A DNA stretch of 64,000 nucleotides from NCBI GenBank assembly GCA_963726715.1, contig CAVSDF010000010.1:434001-498000 (forward strand), read 5' to 3'. Shown one piece after another: positions 61,594-64,000 of the stretch. This DNA comes from CAVSDF01 sp963726715 (GTDB taxonomy: Bacteria > Bacteroidota > Rhodothermia > Rhodothermales > BA12). A program made the translations under genes and the position numbers. How positions within the stretch are numbered: position 1 is the stretch's first letter; each line of letters starts with the position of its first letter. A model generated the notes under the pieces. The model was not told the origin of the DNA. It searched no databases and was given only the letters and a program-made list of their open reading frames with translations.

Positions 61594-62626
61594 CTCCCCG
61601 ATGCTTCCCCCCCACCTCGCCGCGGCCCTCGCCGATGTGCCCGAGTCCGACCACGCCCCCCTCGCGCGCATCTGGACCCTCGCCACCCCCCCCGACGCAC
61701 CGGTCCCAGACGCCGCCCGCCGCGACGCCGTCTGGGCACGCATCGAGGCTGCACGCCACGACAGTGTGCGCCCGAAGGCCTCTGACCTGGATGGCGCGCG
61801 CGCCGCGGGCGCCCCGCAGCCGCCGCGCCCGTCGCGCATCTCGGCACAGTACGAGCGCGCGCCCGTTGCCCGCCCTGCGCCGCGCGCCCGCTGGACGCGC
61901 CAGGCGATGCTCGCACTTCCGGGCCTCGTCGTCCTCGCCGCGACCGCCTTCTGGTGGCAGCGCCCCGTCGTCGTCGCCGGGCAGGCCGGACAGGTGCAGG
62001 TGCTCGCCGACGGATCGACGGTCGTGCTCGCCACGGGCGCCGAGGTGCGCTACGCCCGCGGCGCGCCCCGCGCGGTCACGCTGAGCGGCGAGGCCACGTT
62101 CGAGGTCGTCCACGACGCCGGGCGCCCGTTCACCGTCACGACGCCCAACGCGCGCGTCGAGGTGCTCGGCACGCTCTTCACCGTCTCCGCCGCCTCGAAC
62201 GCCGACACGCGCGTCTCGGTGACGCGCGGCCGCGTGGCCGTCGCGGCGCGCGACGCCGACACCGGCGATGTCGTCGCCGCTGCGGCAGGCAATGCGCCGT
62301 CGCGCGTCGTGCTCGGCGCCGGGCAGCAGACGCGCGTCGCCGGAACGACGGCGGCTGATGTGCGCGTCGAGGCGCCGTCGATGGGCCAGCCGCTCGCCGC
62401 CGGTCCGATCCACGTCGATGGGATGCCGCTCGGCCAGCTCGTCGATACGCTCGGCCAGCGCTACGGCGTCACCATCCGCCTCCCCGACACCCTCCGCAGC
62501 CGTCCGTGGACGCTCCACCTCGACGGCCTGCCGGTGCTCGACGACGCCCTCAACGCCGTCACCCTCCCCAACGGCCTCACGTGGCGCCGCGACGCCGCGG
62601 GCACGGTCGTCGTCTCCGAGCGCTGA
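61586..62626 (+). CDS. FecR-family anti-sigma factor
   Basis: A 346-residue inner-membrane regulator. ATG 61586 overlaps the sigma gene by 8 bp (ATG 61601 is an alternative). The cytoplasmic N-terminal part (about 1-100) binds the sigma factor, followed by one transmembrane helix (QAMLALPGLVVLAATAFWW). The periplasmic FecR domain has ADGSTVVLATGAEVRYARGA, VTLSGEATFEVVHDAGRPFT and ARVEVLGTLFTVSAASNADT. The C terminus has an STN/DUF4974-like segment (GMPLGQLVDTLGQRYGVTIR). It would relay a signal from the TonB receptor to the sigma factor. A perfect hairpin follows. Confidence 0.9.
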   Translation: MPDSPMLPPHLAAALADVPESDHAPLARIWTLATPPDAPVPDAARRDAVWARIEAARHDSVRPKASDLDGARAAGAPQPPRPSRISAQYERAPVARPAPRARWTRQAMLALPGLVVLAATAFWWQRPVVVAGQAGQVQVLADGSTVVLATGAEVRYARGAPRAVTLSGEATFEVVHDAGRPFTVTTPNARVEVLGTLFTVSAASNADTRVSVTRGRVAVAARDADTGDVVAAAAGNAPSRVVLGAGQQTRVAGTTAADVRVEAPSMGQPLAAGPIHVDGMPLGQLVDTLGQRYGVTIRLPDTLRSRPWTLHLDGLPVLDDALNAVTLPNGLTWRRDAAGTVVVSER

Positions 62627-62650
62627 CCGGGATCTTCCGCTGATCCAACG

Positions 62651-62686
62651 AACCGCCTGTCAGGTCACCCGACCTGACAGGCGGTT
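62651..62686 (+). terminator. Strong hairpin after fecR-like gene
   Basis: A perfect 16-bp stem AACCGCCTGTCAGGTC / GACCTGACAGGCGGTT with a 4-nt loop, 24 bp after the stop, then TGCT. It fits an intrinsic terminator or attenuator that separates sigma-fecR from the receptor gene. Confidence 0.72.
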
Positions 62687-62779
62687 TGCTGTGGAGGCCG
62701 CCTCACCCGTTCGGGGCATTGTTGCCGGGAGGCGAACGGGCCGGGCGCGTTCTCGTTGGAATGCGACGTTCCCCGTCCC

Positions 62780-64000
62780 ATGCGCCGTCCCCGACTGCTT
62801 CTGTTGACGTTCGCCCTCGCCACCGCGGCGGTGGCGGTGACGCCTGCCCGGTCGCAGCCCGTTCGACCGCAGACGGGGCGCCCGCAAACTGGCCAGTCGC
62901 AAACCGGCCAGACGCAGCAGACTGCGGCCGAGATGCTCGACGTGACCGGTCTGCCGCTCGCCACGGCGCTCGGGCGCGCCGCGAACCACGTCGGCGTCGG
63001 CCTCTCGTACAACGCGGCCCTGCTGCCCACGCGCGCTGCCGCCTGCCGCACCGCCGCCGCCGATGCCGCGACGGTCTTCGCCTGCGTACTCGGCGGCACC
63101 GGCCTGCGCGCGGTCGCCCTCACGCCGCGCCTCTACACGCTCACCGCCGCCCCGGCGCCGCGCCCCTTCGGCACCCTTCGCGGCCTCGTACGCGACGGCG
63201 CGACGGGCCTGCCGGTCGCCGAGGCGAGCGTTTACATCGACGACGGCGCGGGCGGCGGGCGTGGCACCTCGACGAGCGAGCGCGGGACGTTCGTGGCGAG
63301 CGGACTGCGCGCCGGGGCCGTCCGCGTGCGCGTCTCGTTCGTCGGCTACGACGCGGCGAGCGTCACGGTGGAGATCGACAGCGGGCGCGTCGCCGACATC
63401 GGCGTCACGCTGACCTCGCGGCCCATCGTCGTGCTTCCGGTCGTCGTGGATGGCATCCAGAACCGCCGCCTCTCGGAAACCGCGAGCATGCGCGGCGCGG
63501 GCGGCGAAGCGGGCGACGATGTCGCGGGGCGATTGACAGCGGTGACGGGCGTCCACCCCGGCAACATTGTCGCCGATGTCCACCTGCAAGGCGGCGACGC
63601 GGGCGAGCACCTGTTTCGTCTCGACGGCGCGCCTGTCTTCACGCCGCCCATCGTCGGCGGCCTCGTCGGGGCGTTCAGCCCGTTCGCCATCGGGCGATTG
63701 ATGGTCCAGAAGGCGGGCTTCGGCGCGAACGCCGGCTCATCGACCGTCGGCGTCGTTGAGGCCTCGCACACCCTCCCCGTCGAGGAGGGCGCGCAGTTGA
63801 CGGTGCAGGCCGACGTGCTCGCGCTCCACGCCCGGCTCGCGCTCGGCGGTCAGGATGCATCGGGTGGACGGGTGCGGGCGATGGCGGCGTTTCGCGGCGG
63901 GCTCGGCGCCGTCCTGCCGCCGCCCGGCCTCGCCACGCAGCTGCGCGACTGGAACCGCACCGACCCCTTCCTCGCCGCCGTCACCGCCGATGCGCCCGTC
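62780..64000 (+). CDS. TonB-dependent receptor with N-terminal STN domain (partial)
   Basis: The first 407 residues of a larger outer-membrane receptor; the frame is open to the window end. ATG 62780 starts a signal peptide (MRRPRLLLLTFALATAAVAV, cleavage near PARSQ). A short Q/T/G repeat linker (QTGRPQTGQSQTGQTQQT) follows. Then an STN domain (about 55-130; LDVTGLPLATALGRAANHVG), which contacts the FecR protein, a carboxypeptidase-like regulatory domain (about 133-215; LVRDGATGLPVAEASVYIDD) and the start of the plug (DDVAGRLTAVTGVHPGNIVA, HLFRLDGAPVF). With sigma and FecR upstream this is a cell-surface signalling system, probably for siderophore or polymer uptake. Confidence 0.88.
   Translation, partial: MRRPRLLLLTFALATAAVAVTPARSQPVRPQTGRPQTGQSQTGQTQQTAAEMLDVTGLPLATALGRAANHVGVGLSYNAALLPTRAAACRTAAADAATVFACVLGGTGLRAVALTPRLYTLTAAPAPRPFGTLRGLVRDGATGLPVAEASVYIDDGAGGGRGTSTSERGTFVASGLRAGAVRVRVSFVGYDAASVTVEIDSGRVADIGVTLTSRPIVVLPVVVDGIQNRRLSETASMRGAGGEAGDDVAGRLTAVTGVHPGNIVADVHLQGGDAGEHLFRLDGAPVFTPPIVGGLVGAFSPFAIGRLMVQKAGFGANAGSSTVGVVEASHTLPVEEGAQLTVQADVLALHARLALGGQDASGGRVRAMAAFRGGLGAVLPPPGLATQLRDWNRTDPFLAAVTADAPV

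Overview
This 64 kb window is a very GC-rich chromosomal segment (around 70% G+C by eye) with densely packed genes. It most likely comes from the Rhodothermota/Rhodothermia side of the Bacteroidota (Rubricoccus/Rubrivirga/Salinibacter-like). The evidence is mixed. It holds a type IX secretion plug protein and a secreted cargo with a type IX C-terminal sorting domain. It also has an ECF sigma/FecR/TonB-receptor cassette, a DUF3078 outer-membrane protein and a short histone-H1-like protein. Several upstream regions carry promoter-like TTG-N18-TAnnnTnG patterns, and Shine-Dalgarno sequences are rare. The assignment rests on gene content only.

Layout. 1-2.6 kb: the end of an RND efflux pump and its TolC-family partner. 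2.8-5.7 kb: a DUF305 - LVIVD-repeat secreted pair. 5.8-10.3 kb: aldo/keto reductase, GDSL lipoprotein esterase, a GNAT-class V aminotransferase fusion and a DUF4112 protein. 10.4-17.2 kb: two very large multi-PAS sensor histidine kinases. 17.5-20.1 kb: tRNA-Leu(CAA), a heavily frameshifted helicase and a DinB protein. 20.3-26 kb: LPS-transport genes (lptB and a giant OstA/LptA) followed by recG. 26.1-31.7 kb: a VapBC-type toxin-antitoxin pair, an acidic protein, hrpB and an FMN-dependent alpha-hydroxy-acid oxidase. 32-40.9 kb: the type IX plug protein, a membrane HELAH metallopeptidase, DUF3078, a histone-like protein, an amino-acid-kinase-like protein and ada. 40.9-47.9 kb: a cyclic-nucleotide-binding/thioredoxin-reductase-like fusion and a Dna2-like iron-sulfur nuclease-helicase. 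48-56 kb: type IX cargo, DUF2461, a flavin monooxygenase, a NifU-like protein, HtrA protease, xseB and an L,D-transpeptidase. 56-60.8 kb: lepA, an unknown secreted protein and two signal peptidases. 61-64 kb: ECF sigma factor, FecR anti-sigma and the start of a TonB-dependent receptor, which runs off the end.

Two patterns cut across the window. First, many genes are split by one-base indels in GC-rich runs. All four helicase genes are affected (COG1061-type, RecG, HrpB, Dna2-like), while equally long genes (the 1200-residue kinase, LptA, LepA, HtrA) are intact. Sequencing or assembly error is the simplest explanation, but it should be tested. Second, several families of small palindromic repeats sit at gene ends: a ~90-bp GCCCCCTCC...GGAGGGGGC element (four copies), a 43-bp GTAGAGACGCATCG palindrome (two copies, one supplying a stop codon) and a 93-bp TGTCATTGCGAGG-ended element. 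I found no CRISPR array, rRNA, prophage or insertion-sequence transposase.
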